From: Candidatus Mycobacterium methanotrophicum | Lineage (GTDB): Bacteria; Actinomycetota; Actinomycetes; Mycobacteriales; Mycobacteriaceae | Assembly: GCF_023515995.1 (NCBI RefSeq) | Contig: NZ_CP097321.1 | Span: 1-64,000 of the forward strand | Length of the DNA: 64,000 bases | Direction of reading: 5' to 3' | Shown: positions 7,486 through 14,544 of the stretch, piece by piece | Position numbering within the stretch: position 1 is the first letter of the stretch | How the letters are laid out: each line of letters opens with the position of its first letter | Notes under the pieces: generated by a model | Seen by the model: the letters and a program-made list of their open reading frames with translations, nothing else | The model's database searches: none | Told to the model about the DNA's origin: nothing | Translations under genes and position numbers: made by a program

Positions 7486-8262
7486 GCGCACCACGACGGG
7501 TGGGTCGACGTCGCGCAAACCCTGATCCGTGAGAAAGTCACGGTCAAGCCGGTGGAGCAAACAGCCCAAGTGCTGCGGCTGTGGGATCAACGCGTTCCAA
7601 CAACCACGATCGCGACACGCACCGGCGTTCACCGCGACACCGTCACCAACATCGTGCGCGCCGCAGAGTCGCTGATGGCCGGCGCCGATCGCATGCGCGC
7701 CTAGTGTCCTGCGCCGTTAATTCGGTACATAATTGTAACCGAGACGTACCGGCGTTGCTGCACAACGAAACATGTTGGCGTGTGCGATGATTCGCCTATG
7801 GCATCACGCGGGAGACCGAAGGCCGATGGATCTGTTCGATCGGCTCGCGGTCGCGCTGCCACGGCTGCGGGAATGGGCCTAAAGACAGACATCGTTGATA
7901 ATGTGAACCCGGTAGGGCATGCCAAAGGGCAGGTCCTGAACCTCCAGAGAGGAGATCATCATGACTGTCGGACTAGCGACCCTTTGCCGCTAGAAGATTG
8001 AGAGTTGTCTTGAGTTTAGGGCTGAATGTGGCAGCAGCGTAGCGTGATTGACGTCGGTCCATCAGGTGAATAGCGCAGGCACGCAACGTGTTTAGCAGAG
8101 TTGACTGGGTCTTTGAGAGTCGTCTTGAGTTTAGGCTGCAGCGGGTAACAGTCTGGCGTTGTCGATGCGTTGGGCGATGTGAATATCAATGGTGCGCAAG
8201 GCGTTCGTATCGGTGGCGGAGCGGGCGGCTGGTCGGCGGCGAGCAAGGGCCGCAGCAGGCGG
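7486..8262 (+). repeat. 777-bp inverted repeat, copy 1
   Basis: Matches 29644-30420 in reverse orientation over its whole length as far as I can read. It carries the last 71 codons of the DUF2637 gene (7489-7704), a cysH-like 3' end (7829-7882), a promoter/leader (7899-7960) with a 10-codon frame (7961-7993), and the 3' end of the unnamed 25.9-kb gene. Both edges cut genes here, whereas both edges at the other copy run on into gene sequence. This copy is therefore the derived one. Inside it, a 23-bp direct repeat lies at 7998-8020 and 8113-8135. Confidence 0.85.
7829..7993 (+). pseudogene. cysH-like 3' end, leader and truncated frame
   Basis: 7829-7882 encodes DLFDRLAVALPRLREWA and a stop, the same C-terminus as the cysH-like gene at 12.1 kb with a few base changes. 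It is followed by a copy of the promoter/leader (-10 TAATGT at 7899-7904, hairpin GGGC-AT-GCC...) and ATG at 7961, which stops after 10 codons. This is the same junction, cysH end then leader then next gene, that exists intact at 12.06-12.15 kb. The repeat therefore preserves a piece of a second, related locus. Confidence 0.6.
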
Positions 8263-8280
8263 ATCGACATACACCATCAT

Positions 8281-8360
8281 CAGAATCTCCCCTTCCCGGG
8301 ATTCACAAGGCCAGCCCTATGGCGTGCCCACCACCTGCGATTCTACCGGCCCGCAGCGAC
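8281..8360 (-). promoter_or_regulatory. Repeated promoter/leader without an intact gene
   Basis: -10 box TAGAAT (8345-8340), 10-nt spacer, hairpin GGGC-AC-GCC-ATAG-GGC-TG-GCCT, ribosome binding site GGGAAGGGGAG, then ATGATGG at 8280. The coding sequence runs into the 777-bp repeat after six codons. Confidence 0.65.
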
Positions 8361-8398
8361 AACCAAATCGCCACAAAGCCGCACCGCCGCAGCATCAT

Positions 8399-8445
8399 TA
8401 CCCACTACCTCCCCACCCCGGTGTCGGGTGGGGAGGTAGTGGGTA
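8399..8445. terminator. 20-bp perfect terminator hairpin
   Basis: A perfect 20-bp stem (8399-8418 with 8426-8445) with a 7-nt loop, between the DUF4262 gene end and the stranded promoter at 8281-8360. It is longer than the other hairpins of this region. Confidence 0.7.
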
Positions 8446-8469
8446 CCCGCGAAGGCCCCCGCTACCTCC

Positions 8470-9273
8470 TTACAGTTCGCCGAGAATCTCCGCCCGATAG
8501 TTCCGCTCGACCGACGACATCGCGTCCTCCCAGTCAAGGCCGAGCGCGTCGAACAGGTGCCGCAGGTCCGCGAGCATGTCCGACGCCGTGGTCTCCAACG
8601 TGCCCTTCCCCAGCCAGGTGGCGTATCCGAGCAGCGCCCGCGCACCCCACATCGCTCGACGGTCATTGTCGGCTTGAGGGTCCACGATGCTCAGCGAGCC
8701 CGGCACGGTGTCAGCACCGACCAGCTCAGCCAGTTCACCCGCCGTCTCCACCGGCAGCCGCCGCGCCCGGTACACCGCCCGCCCAGTGGGAGCCACCCCG
8801 TAAACCGGCTGCTCCATGTCGCTGAGACTGCTGCCCTGCTCCCACGGCAGCAAGCCGTCCACGTCCGGCCAGCACACCTGCACCGCCGACACCACCGAGC
8901 CGTACACCTCACGCACGAGGTTCAGATCCCTGGTGTTGGTCATCACCACCGCAACCAACGGCACCCCAACCTCAAGTAAGTTCTCGATACGCTGCCCCGT
9001 AACCAGCGCAGCGCCCGCATCCACCATCTGCCGCGCCACCGCATTGAGCACCTGGTGCCCAACCCGCACCGGCAGACCGTAGATCGCCAACTCCGGCAAC
9101 CCTTTACCCGACAACCCCACCGTGTACGAGAACGACACACCCGGATCCCCCGACGCCGGAAACACCCCAATCACCGACCACCCGAACTTGACGATATCGG
9201 CGCGAGTGCCATCAAGAACCGCCGCGCGAGCCTCCACCACCGGCACATCACCCGAACGCTGCATATTTCCCAT
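8470..9273 (-). CDS. DUF4262-family protein
   Basis: 267-aa protein whose first half matches DUF4262: GWSVIGVFP, a PGVSFSYTVGLSGKGLPEL core near 45-62, and CWPDVDGLLPWEQ. The C-terminal half is not recognised. The function of the family is not established. The ATG at 9273 follows GGGAGGGGCC of the repeated leader. Single-gene unit with its own terminator. Confidence 0.7.
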   Translation of the reverse strand: MGNMQRSGDVPVVEARAAVLDGTRADIVKFGWSVIGVFPASGDPGVSFSYTVGLSGKGLPELAIYGLPVRVGHQVLNAVARQMVDAGAALVTGQRIENLLEVGVPLVAVVMTNTRDLNLVREVYGSVVSAVQVCWPDVDGLLPWEQGSSLSDMEQPVYGVAPTGRAVYRARRLPVETAGELAELVGADTVPGSLSIVDPQADNDRRAMWGARALLGYATWLGKGTLETTASDMLADLRHLFDALGLDWEDAMSSVERNYRAEILGEL

Positions 9274-9356
9274 CAGAATCGGCCCCTCCCTGGGCTTGGT
9301 AGGCCCGCCCGAATGACTTGCCCTACACCCCGGATTCTACGACCCGACACCGACAA
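9274..9356 (-). promoter_or_regulatory. Repeated promoter/leader, DUF4262 gene
   Basis: -10 box TAGAAT (9339-9334), 10-nt spacer, hairpin GGGC-AA-GTC-ATTCG-GGC-GG-GCCT. The inner stem has changed to GTC/GGC, which keeps pairing through a G-U. Confidence 0.65.
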
Positions 9357-9386
9357 CAATCAGCGTCAAACACGGGACTGTCCGAT

Positions 9387-10817
9387 ATTCGGTGTAAGTG
9401 GCATTTCTCGGATTTTCTCGGTCAGCGTTCTTCTGCAGCTGGCATGCGATCGGCGAACGTGATCGCCAGGGCGTTGAGCGCTGGTTTCCAGCGTACGGCC
9501 CACTTCGTCTGCCCGGTACCCTTGGGATCCAGTGACCGGGTCACCAGGTAGAGCGCCTTGAGTGCCGCCTGCTCGTTTGGGAAGTGTCCACGTGCTCGCA
9601 CCGCCCGTCGGTAGCGCGCGTTGAGGCTCTCAATTGCGTTGGTAGAGCACAACACTCGACGGATCTCGACGTCGTAGTCCAGGAAAGGGATGAACTCGTC
9701 CCACGCGTTGTCCCACAGCCGCTTGATCGCCGGGTAGGGCTTGCCCCACTTCTCGGCGAACTCCTCGTAACGCATCCGGGCCTCGGTCGCGTTGGCCGCG
9801 GTGTAGATCGGCTTGAGGTCGACGCTGATCTTGTCCCAGTACTTGCGCGAGGCGTACCGGAAGGTGTTGCGGATCAGGTGAATGATGCAGGTCTGCACCG
9901 TGGCCAGCGGGAACGCCGCAGACACGCTGTCGGGCAACCCTTTTAGCCCGTCGCAGACCAAAAAGAAGATGTCCTTGACACCGCGATTCTTCAGGTCGGT
10001 CAGCACCGCCAGCCAAAACTTGGCTGACTCCCCGTCGCCGTCGCCGGCCCACATCCCCAGGATGTCCTTGTTGCCGTCGAGGTCCACACCGATCGCGGCG
10101 TAGACCGGCCGGTTGCGGACCTGGCCGTCGCGGATCTTGACCATGATCGCATCGATGAACACCGCGGCGTACACCTTCTCCAGCGGCCGTGACCACCACG
10201 TCTGCATCTCCTCGATCACCCGGTCGGTGATCCGTGAGACGGTGTCCTTGGACACCGAGGCCCCGTAAACGTCGGCGAAGTGAGCCGAAATCTCGCCTGT
10301 GGTAAGGCCTTTGGCGTACAGCGACAGCACCACCCGATCCACGTCGGAGACCCGACGTTTACCCTTGCCGACCACTACCGGCTCGAAGGTCCCGTTGCGG
10401 TCGCGGGGCACCTCGATCTCGACTTGCCCGCACGCATCGGTGATCACCTTCTTGGTGCGAGAGCCGTTGCGCGAGTTGCCACTTCCGCGGCCGGCCGCGG
10501 CGTGCTTGTCGTAACCGAGATGCTCGGTCATCTCCTCTTCGAGTGCCGCTTCCAGCACCGTCTTGGTCAGCGCTTTGAGCAGCCCCGCCGGACCGGTCAG
10601 CGCGACCCCCTCGGCGCGCGCCTGGCGTACCAGATCGCCCACCAGCACCCGCTTCGGCCCCGGACAGCTCACGGGCCGCAACGGCCGCCTCATCCACGTT
10701 CTCGCCAGCCTGGGCCGGCGACTCCTTCACCTGGGCATCCACGCCCTTGAGTGTGTTCGTCATCACAGCGATTCCTTCTGCCCCACGCCGGGGCGGTCAG
10801 AACCACTTACACCAAAT
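9387..10817 (-). mobile_element. IS256-family insertion sequence
   Basis: About 1.43 kb, bounded by imperfect inverted repeats ATTCGGTGTAAGTGGC at the left and, read inward from the right, ATTTGGTGTAAGTGGT. It contains one transposase gene. The 8-bp flanks (TGTCCGAT and CAGCGATA) do not match, so no clean target duplication is visible. The element may be old or rearranged. Confidence 0.75.
9422..10693 (-). CDS. IS256-family transposase, N-terminus frameshifted
   Basis: 423-aa mutator-type transposase with HLGYDKH, FIDAIMVKIRDG (first catalytic Asp), LVCDGLKGLP (second Asp) and a STNAIESLNARYRR block carrying the catalytic Glu. A plausible native N-terminus (MTNTLKGVDAQVKES at 10763) lies in another frame and joins this one near 10690. 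A +1/-1 shift has probably occurred there, leaving the ATG at 10693 as a fallback start. Activity is uncertain. Confidence 0.8.
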   Translation of the reverse strand: MRRPLRPVSCPGPKRVLVGDLVRQARAEGVALTGPAGLLKALTKTVLEAALEEEMTEHLGYDKHAAAGRGSGNSRNGSRTKKVITDACGQVEIEVPRDRNGTFEPVVVGKGKRRVSDVDRVVLSLYAKGLTTGEISAHFADVYGASVSKDTVSRITDRVIEEMQTWWSRPLEKVYAAVFIDAIMVKIRDGQVRNRPVYAAIGVDLDGNKDILGMWAGDGDGESAKFWLAVLTDLKNRGVKDIFFLVCDGLKGLPDSVSAAFPLATVQTCIIHLIRNTFRYASRKYWDKISVDLKPIYTAANATEARMRYEEFAEKWGKPYPAIKRLWDNAWDEFIPFLDYDVEIRRVLCSTNAIESLNARYRRAVRARGHFPNEQAALKALYLVTRSLDPKGTGQTKWAVRWKPALNALAITFADRMPAAEER

Positions 10818-10856
10818 CAGCGATAGACCCTCAAACACCTTCTACAACAGCTTTTC

Positions 10857-10960
10857 CACCACCTCCCCACCCGGGTGCCAGGTGGTGGAGGTGGTGGAGG
10901 TGGTGGAGGTGGTGGAGTGGTGGAGTGGTGGAGGTGGTGGAGTGGTGGAGTGGTGGATAA
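10857..10960 (+). repeat. GGTGGTGGA microsatellite at a degenerate terminator
   Basis: A run of about eight to nine imperfect units of GGAGGTGGT/GGAGTGGTGG (about 10880-10955), next to a CCACCACCT / AGGTGGTGG hairpin (10857-10888). It looks like one arm of a CCACC-type terminator that expanded by slippage. The bases from 10961 to 11203 hold only a 6-bp hairpin at 11138-11155 and no gene. Confidence 0.6.
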
Positions 10961-11203
10961 AGACCAAGGGGAAATGCTCTCCGGCAGCGCGGGACTAACC
11001 CCGACTGGCCGCCAGCTGGCACGTCCACGAGTTGCCCTGTGCTAATCCAGATTGTCGCTGTGCGGAACAGTCACTGAGAATGTGCCGTTTCGCGGCGGGC
11101 TGTCCTGAGCCTGAAGGCGTCACAGCGGCAGTCATCCCCGCCCCACATTGGGCGGAACTCAGCTCTACATTCGTCGGCCATAGTGTGTCCCCCTAGGCCT
11201 GAC

Positions 11204-12058
11204 TCACTTGTCGTCGACGGCGATCCGTGCCGGCTGGCCGGCAGCGTCCAGTGCGTGGATACGGCGAGCTGCCGCGACGTGCAGCGCCCTCACCGGGTAC
11301 GGGGTATTCGACCGCTCGAAGCGCGCTTCGGGGTAGGTCTTCTCGAACTCAGCCTGGTCGTCGGTGACCCAGATCGTGCTCACCCCGTCGCCGGCGGTGA
11401 CCTCAAACCGTACGGCCGTGTCATTGATGAAGTCGTCGAGGGCCTGCAGCTCGTCCATCGTCGTGTAACGCGGCGGCTCGGTTCCCCGCTCGGCCGCGTA
11501 GTACGACTTTTTGTTGAGCCCCAATAGGTATGCCGTCTCGGTCTTGCCGAGCCCGACCGCGAGTCGGCCCGCCGTCAGATCGAAATGCCGCTCCCCGCGG
11601 TACACCTCGACCTCGCGGTCGCGCCGGCTCAGCACGGCCGCCGCCCGGCCCACCGCAACGTACTGCAGCGACACCGGATAGGGCTTCCGGTGCTGGACGG
11701 TGCGCGCATGCGGGTAGCGGGCCACGAAGTCCTGTTGATCGACGACGGCCTGCAACACCACGGTGCCTTCCGCCGGCGCCCCGTCGATCAACAGGGCGAC
11801 CTCGCCGACGACAAACGCTTCCATGGCGACGATCTCGTTGATAAGGCCCCGGCCGATCATCGTCCGCCCACCAGTTTCGTAAGCGCGGTACCGCGTTTCA
11901 TCCATCCCCAGCAGCGGAGCGAGGTCCTCCGGCCACAAGCTCAGCGCTGCGCGACGGATCTTCAAATCCGACCACAGATACTCGGCCAACGGCTGCTCGT
12001 CGATCGTGTCTTCCTCACCGAACACGGCAGGTAACACCTCTGCCGATCCGACACTCAT
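11204..12058 (-). CDS. Protein with two tandem HTH-like halves
   Basis: 284-aa protein built from two related halves. Each starts with an HTH-like block (LWPEDLAPLLGMDETRYRAYE; then LGKTETAYLLGLNKKSYYAAE), followed by a helical region and a segment ending in matching motifs (YPHART...PYPVSLQYVAVGRA and YPEARF...PYPVRALHVAAARR). A DNA-binding regulator is likely but the family is not recognised. The ATG at 12058 is fixed by GGGAGAGC in the repeated leader. It follows the cysH-like gene. Confidence 0.6.
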   Translation of the reverse strand: MSVGSAEVLPAVFGEEDTIDEQPLAEYLWSDLKIRRAALSLWPEDLAPLLGMDETRYRAYETGGRTMIGRGLINEIVAMEAFVVGEVALLIDGAPAEGTVVLQAVVDQQDFVARYPHARTVQHRKPYPVSLQYVAVGRAAAVLSRRDREVEVYRGERHFDLTAGRLAVGLGKTETAYLLGLNKKSYYAAERGTEPPRYTTMDELQALDDFINDTAVRFEVTAGDGVSTIWVTDDQAEFEKTYPEARFERSNTPYPVRALHVAAARRIHALDAAGQPARIAVDDK

Positions 12059-12123
12059 GATGCTCTCCCTTCCCGGAGATTCGGGGCCTGCCCTGCTGGT
12101 CTGCCCTACTGATTCCCATGCTA
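12059..12123 (-). promoter_or_regulatory. Repeated promoter/leader, tandem-HTH gene
   Basis: -10 box TAGCAT (12123-12118), 11-nt spacer, a GGGC ... GCCC hairpin with a partly degenerate inner stem, then GGGAAGGGAG. It separates the cysH operon from the HTH gene. Confidence 0.6.
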
Positions 12124-12140
12124 TCAACCCGGACCGTCAT

Positions 12141-12977
12141 TTAGGCCCACTCACGCAGCCGTGGCAGCGCAATCGCCAACCGATCGAACAGATCGGGCCA
12201 GCCGAGCTGCAGCCACGTGAGGTGCCCGTTGGACAGCTTGGACGGGTCGATGATGGAGTCGACCCGGATTTGTTGCTCTGGCACCCCGAGCTCGCCGAGC
12301 TTGCGGTAGATCGGGTTGGGTTCGATTCCGCGGCCGGCGAGGTATTCAAATACCTGGCTGTGCGGCCAGTCCCAGATCGGCCCGTAGGTGACGGTACCAT
12401 CGATGCGCCGCACGACCCCGCCCGCCTCGGCCCGCACCTGGCGGCGCGCCTGCCCTTGTCGGGCAACGGTTTCTGACGCCAGCTGCTGACGGTAAAGCAT
12501 GCGCCGGCCGGCTGATTCCTGCGCACGCACGCCCCACAGGGACCCGGGCCCGTGCCTGCGGTGCGCTTCGCCAGCCGGGCCGGCGATCATCAGCTCGGCC
12601 AGCTCGACACCCAGTCGTCGATCCGGTGCCCGGTGGTCGAATCCCCCGCAGGCGATCAGCACGGTCAGCAGGTCCGGCTCGGCCGCGATCGAGGTGAAGT
12701 TCAGCCGCCAGGCCTGCGCCAGGTCGTGCAGGTAGTGCAGTGTCTCAGGGAATTCCAGGCCGGAGTCGAAGAACACCACCGGCACATTCGGGTCGACTTG
12801 GCGCGCGAGATCGACCACAACTGTGGAGTCTTTACCGCCAGACCACGGGACGAACCCGTCGTGGTTGTCCAGATGCTCGGCGATGCGGTCCAGCAGATGC
12901 TGATACGACTGCGGTCCGCGACGGCGGGCCGCGATCGCCCGCAGCGCCTGCATGTCCAGCCCCGCGGGTGTGGTCAC
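12141..12977 (-). CDS. CysH-like PP-loop ATPase (type IV-B associated)
   Basis: 278-aa member of the PAPS-reductase/DndC-like PP-loop family. The ATP-pyrophosphatase loop SGGKDST is at 46-52, followed by VVFFDSGLEFPET and WGVRAQES. A cysH-like gene is a known companion of type IV-B CRISPR-Cas loci, and the csf genes lie 1.6 kb away in divergent orientation. The GTG at 12977 overlaps the upstream stop as GTGA; an ATG at 12953 is the alternative. Its biochemical role in these loci is unknown. A homologous 3' end occurs in the 777-bp repeat. Confidence 0.75.
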   Translation of the reverse strand: MTTPAGLDMQALRAIAARRRGPQSYQHLLDRIAEHLDNHDGFVPWSGGKDSTVVVDLARQVDPNVPVVFFDSGLEFPETLHYLHDLAQAWRLNFTSIAAEPDLLTVLIACGGFDHRAPDRRLGVELAELMIAGPAGEAHRRHGPGSLWGVRAQESAGRRMLYRQQLASETVARQGQARRQVRAEAGGVVRRIDGTVTYGPIWDWPHSQVFEYLAGRGIEPNPIYRKLGELGVPEQQIRVDSIIDPSKLSNGHLTWLQLGWPDLFDRLAIALPRLREWA

Positions 12978-13402
12978 CGTGCGTCGGTCACCGTGATCGC
13001 CATGCCCGGGAACAGTTTCTGGAAGAACTCTTCGACGTAGCCGGCTGCTTCTGGCCCGTCCAGGATCGACTCCTGGCTTGTAGTGCCGTCCCACCACCAC
13101 CACTTGCCGCGGTCTTTGAACCCGAAAGGCGCCGGCAGGTCCGCGGGCTCGGTATGCAGGCGAGCGAAAGTGTGCGCGACGCCGACGACGAACAGCCAGT
13201 TGTCGGCGCTGAAGGTTTTTGATCCGTCCGGTGTGGCAAGGTGAGAAAACTTGCGCGGCAACTTCACCCGGACCTCGCACGGCTCGGGCGGCAGCGTTCG
13301 GCGCCGAGGTCGGCTGACCGACCGGAAATGGCCGTTGCGGCCCGGCTCGTCGGGGCCGGCTTCGGATCGGTTCGGGTGGACCACCCATTTCCTGTTGTTC
13401 AT
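12974..13402 (-). CDS. Hypothetical protein between ART-like and cysH-like genes
   Basis: 142-aa protein I do not recognise. The N-terminal 40 residues are Arg/Pro-rich and probably disordered; the C-terminal part is compact with a Trp cluster (GKWWWWDG near residue 104). The ATG at 13402 directly follows the TAG of the upstream gene, and its stop overlaps the cysH-like GTG, so the three are translated as a unit. Position suggests an accessory part for the type IV-B locus. Confidence 0.6.
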   Translation of the reverse strand: MNNRKWVVHPNRSEAGPDEPGRNGHFRSVSRPRRRTLPPEPCEVRVKLPRKFSHLATPDGSKTFSADNWLFVVGVAHTFARLHTEPADLPAPFGFKDRGKWWWWDGTTSQESILDGPEAAGYVEEFFQKLFPGMAITVTDAR

Positions 13403-14290
13403 CTACTGCTCCCTCAGTTGCAGGACGAGTCGGGTCCCGTATCCACCGCGGCCGTTGTCGTAGGTTGCCGATTCGGCCGCCGTCACTTCACCCGTAATGC
13501 CTCGGGGCAGCACGTGTGTGGTGTCTTCCACACTGTCGGAATGACCGAAATACATGCCACGGCTGGTGGTCATCTCGAACGTCAGATAGCGATCGCTGTC
13601 GTTTCCGGGTATCTCATGCAGACTGTGCCGGGCGATGGTGAACTGATCGAACGTCACCTTCGCTCCCGGACTCAGGTTGGGCGGCAGCTCGCGCGGACTC
13701 GAGATATCCCCATGCGTGTCGGGCAGCTTCACTGCCACGTACACCGTGTGGGTGCGGTCATTGGCCTGTTCGTAGCGTTGGATGACACGGTCCAGGCGCT
13801 GCACCTTGGCCCGATCCTTGTCATCGAGTTCCTGGACATCGCCGGCCGCATGATGCAGCGCCCCGTTGATTCGGCGCCACTCACCGGGATCGTCATCGGT
13901 CAGCATGCTGTCGATCGCCTGCTGCTGTGTGGCTGGCGCCGCGCTGATCACCTGATTCTTTGTGGCGGAACGTATTTTGCGCTGCCGGCCACTCAGCGGG
14001 CGACGAAACTCCCCGGGCGAGGGCAGCTCGCCACGTAGTCGAGTGGACTCGACGTGGCTGACGTCGCGGGGAGTGGCGCGATCGCGATCGCGCGTAGCCC
14101 GCGTCAGCCCGGAATCTTCGTCGCGTGCCTCGTCGGTGATTTGGTTGGCCAGCCGGGTGAACTCGCGCTCAGTCATGGCGCTTTCGGCGACCTCGCGGGC
14201 GGTCTTGAGGTCCCGGGAGGAAATCACGCCACCTTCGACGTCGACCACGACCGGTTCCCGGTTTGGTCGCGCGGTCTTGGAGCTGCTCAT
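13403..14290 (-). CDS. ADP-ribosyltransferase-fold protein, divergent
   Basis: 295-aa protein. The N-terminal half is charged and disordered. The C-terminal half (about 180-295) reads like an ART fold: RLDRVIQRYEQAND before TVYVAV, LSPGAKVTFDQFTIARHS, a YLTFEMTTSRGMYFG strand and HVLPRGITGEV. The canonical YRG arginine and the E-x-E position are not conserved, so activity is doubtful. The ATG at 14290 was chosen over longer frames that overlap csf1 regulatory DNA. First gene of the operon divergent to csf1. Confidence 0.5.
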   Translation of the reverse strand: MSSSKTARPNREPVVVDVEGGVISSRDLKTAREVAESAMTEREFTRLANQITDEARDEDSGLTRATRDRDRATPRDVSHVESTRLRGELPSPGEFRRPLSGRQRKIRSATKNQVISAAPATQQQAIDSMLTDDDPGEWRRINGALHHAAGDVQELDDKDRAKVQRLDRVIQRYEQANDRTHTVYVAVKLPDTHGDISSPRELPPNLSPGAKVTFDQFTIARHSLHEIPGNDSDRYLTFEMTTSRGMYFGHSDSVEDTTHVLPRGITGEVTAAESATYDNGRGGYGTRLVLQLREQ

Positions 14291-14408
14291 CAGATTCTCT
14301 GGTTTCCCCGTTGCTGCCGTTTGGGAGCAGTCTAGGAGCCGAACTGGACACAACGGGTGAACGCATCGCCGCCGGTCATCGCCACAATTTTGGTGACCGC
14401 AAACGCAG

Positions 14409-14452
14409 GAGGCGGCCCCGGAACCGACTCAAAGCCGGTCCGAAGCCGCCTC
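14409..14452. promoter_or_regulatory. Strong hairpin between divergent type IV-B operons
   Basis: Outer 8-bp arms GAGGCGGC (14409-14416) and GCCGCCTC (14445-14452) enclose an inner pairing of CGGAACCG with CGGTCCG. It lies in the 254-bp gap between the ART-like and csf1 starts, where promoters for both operons must be. It could be an operator, an attenuator or a structured RNA. Confidence 0.55.
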
Positions 14453-14544
14453 GGGTTTGCACCATCTCCCAACCCCTGTGCGCGTTTCGTGCTGTCCACG
14501 GTAGCAACGCGGACACCCGATCGGCCCGTATCGTGGCCGCCAGC

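Noticed and set aside
7998..8135. 23-bp direct repeats inside the 777-bp repeat considered as ends of a small transposon
   Set aside because: They are direct, not inverted, and the 92 bp between them shows no coding sequence or terminal symmetry; kept only as a note.
9387..10817. 8-bp target-site duplication around the IS256 element
   Set aside because: The flanks TGTCCGAT and CAGCGATA do not match at any plausible element boundary I tried.
10880..10955. Short regular repeats considered as a CRISPR array
   Set aside because: The units are contiguous 9-10 bp GGTGGTGGA-type repeats with no unique spacers; it is a microsatellite.
12141..12977. Assignment of the PP-loop protein as a DndC phosphorothioation enzyme
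   Set aside because: No dndA, dndB, dndD or dndE genes are nearby, while the type IV-B genes are; a CysH-like companion is the better reading.
14263..14544. Extension of csf1 to an upstream start (about 94 more codons)
   Set aside because: The added part overlaps the divergent ART-like start and the hairpin region, and reads as low-complexity basic sequence without family features.
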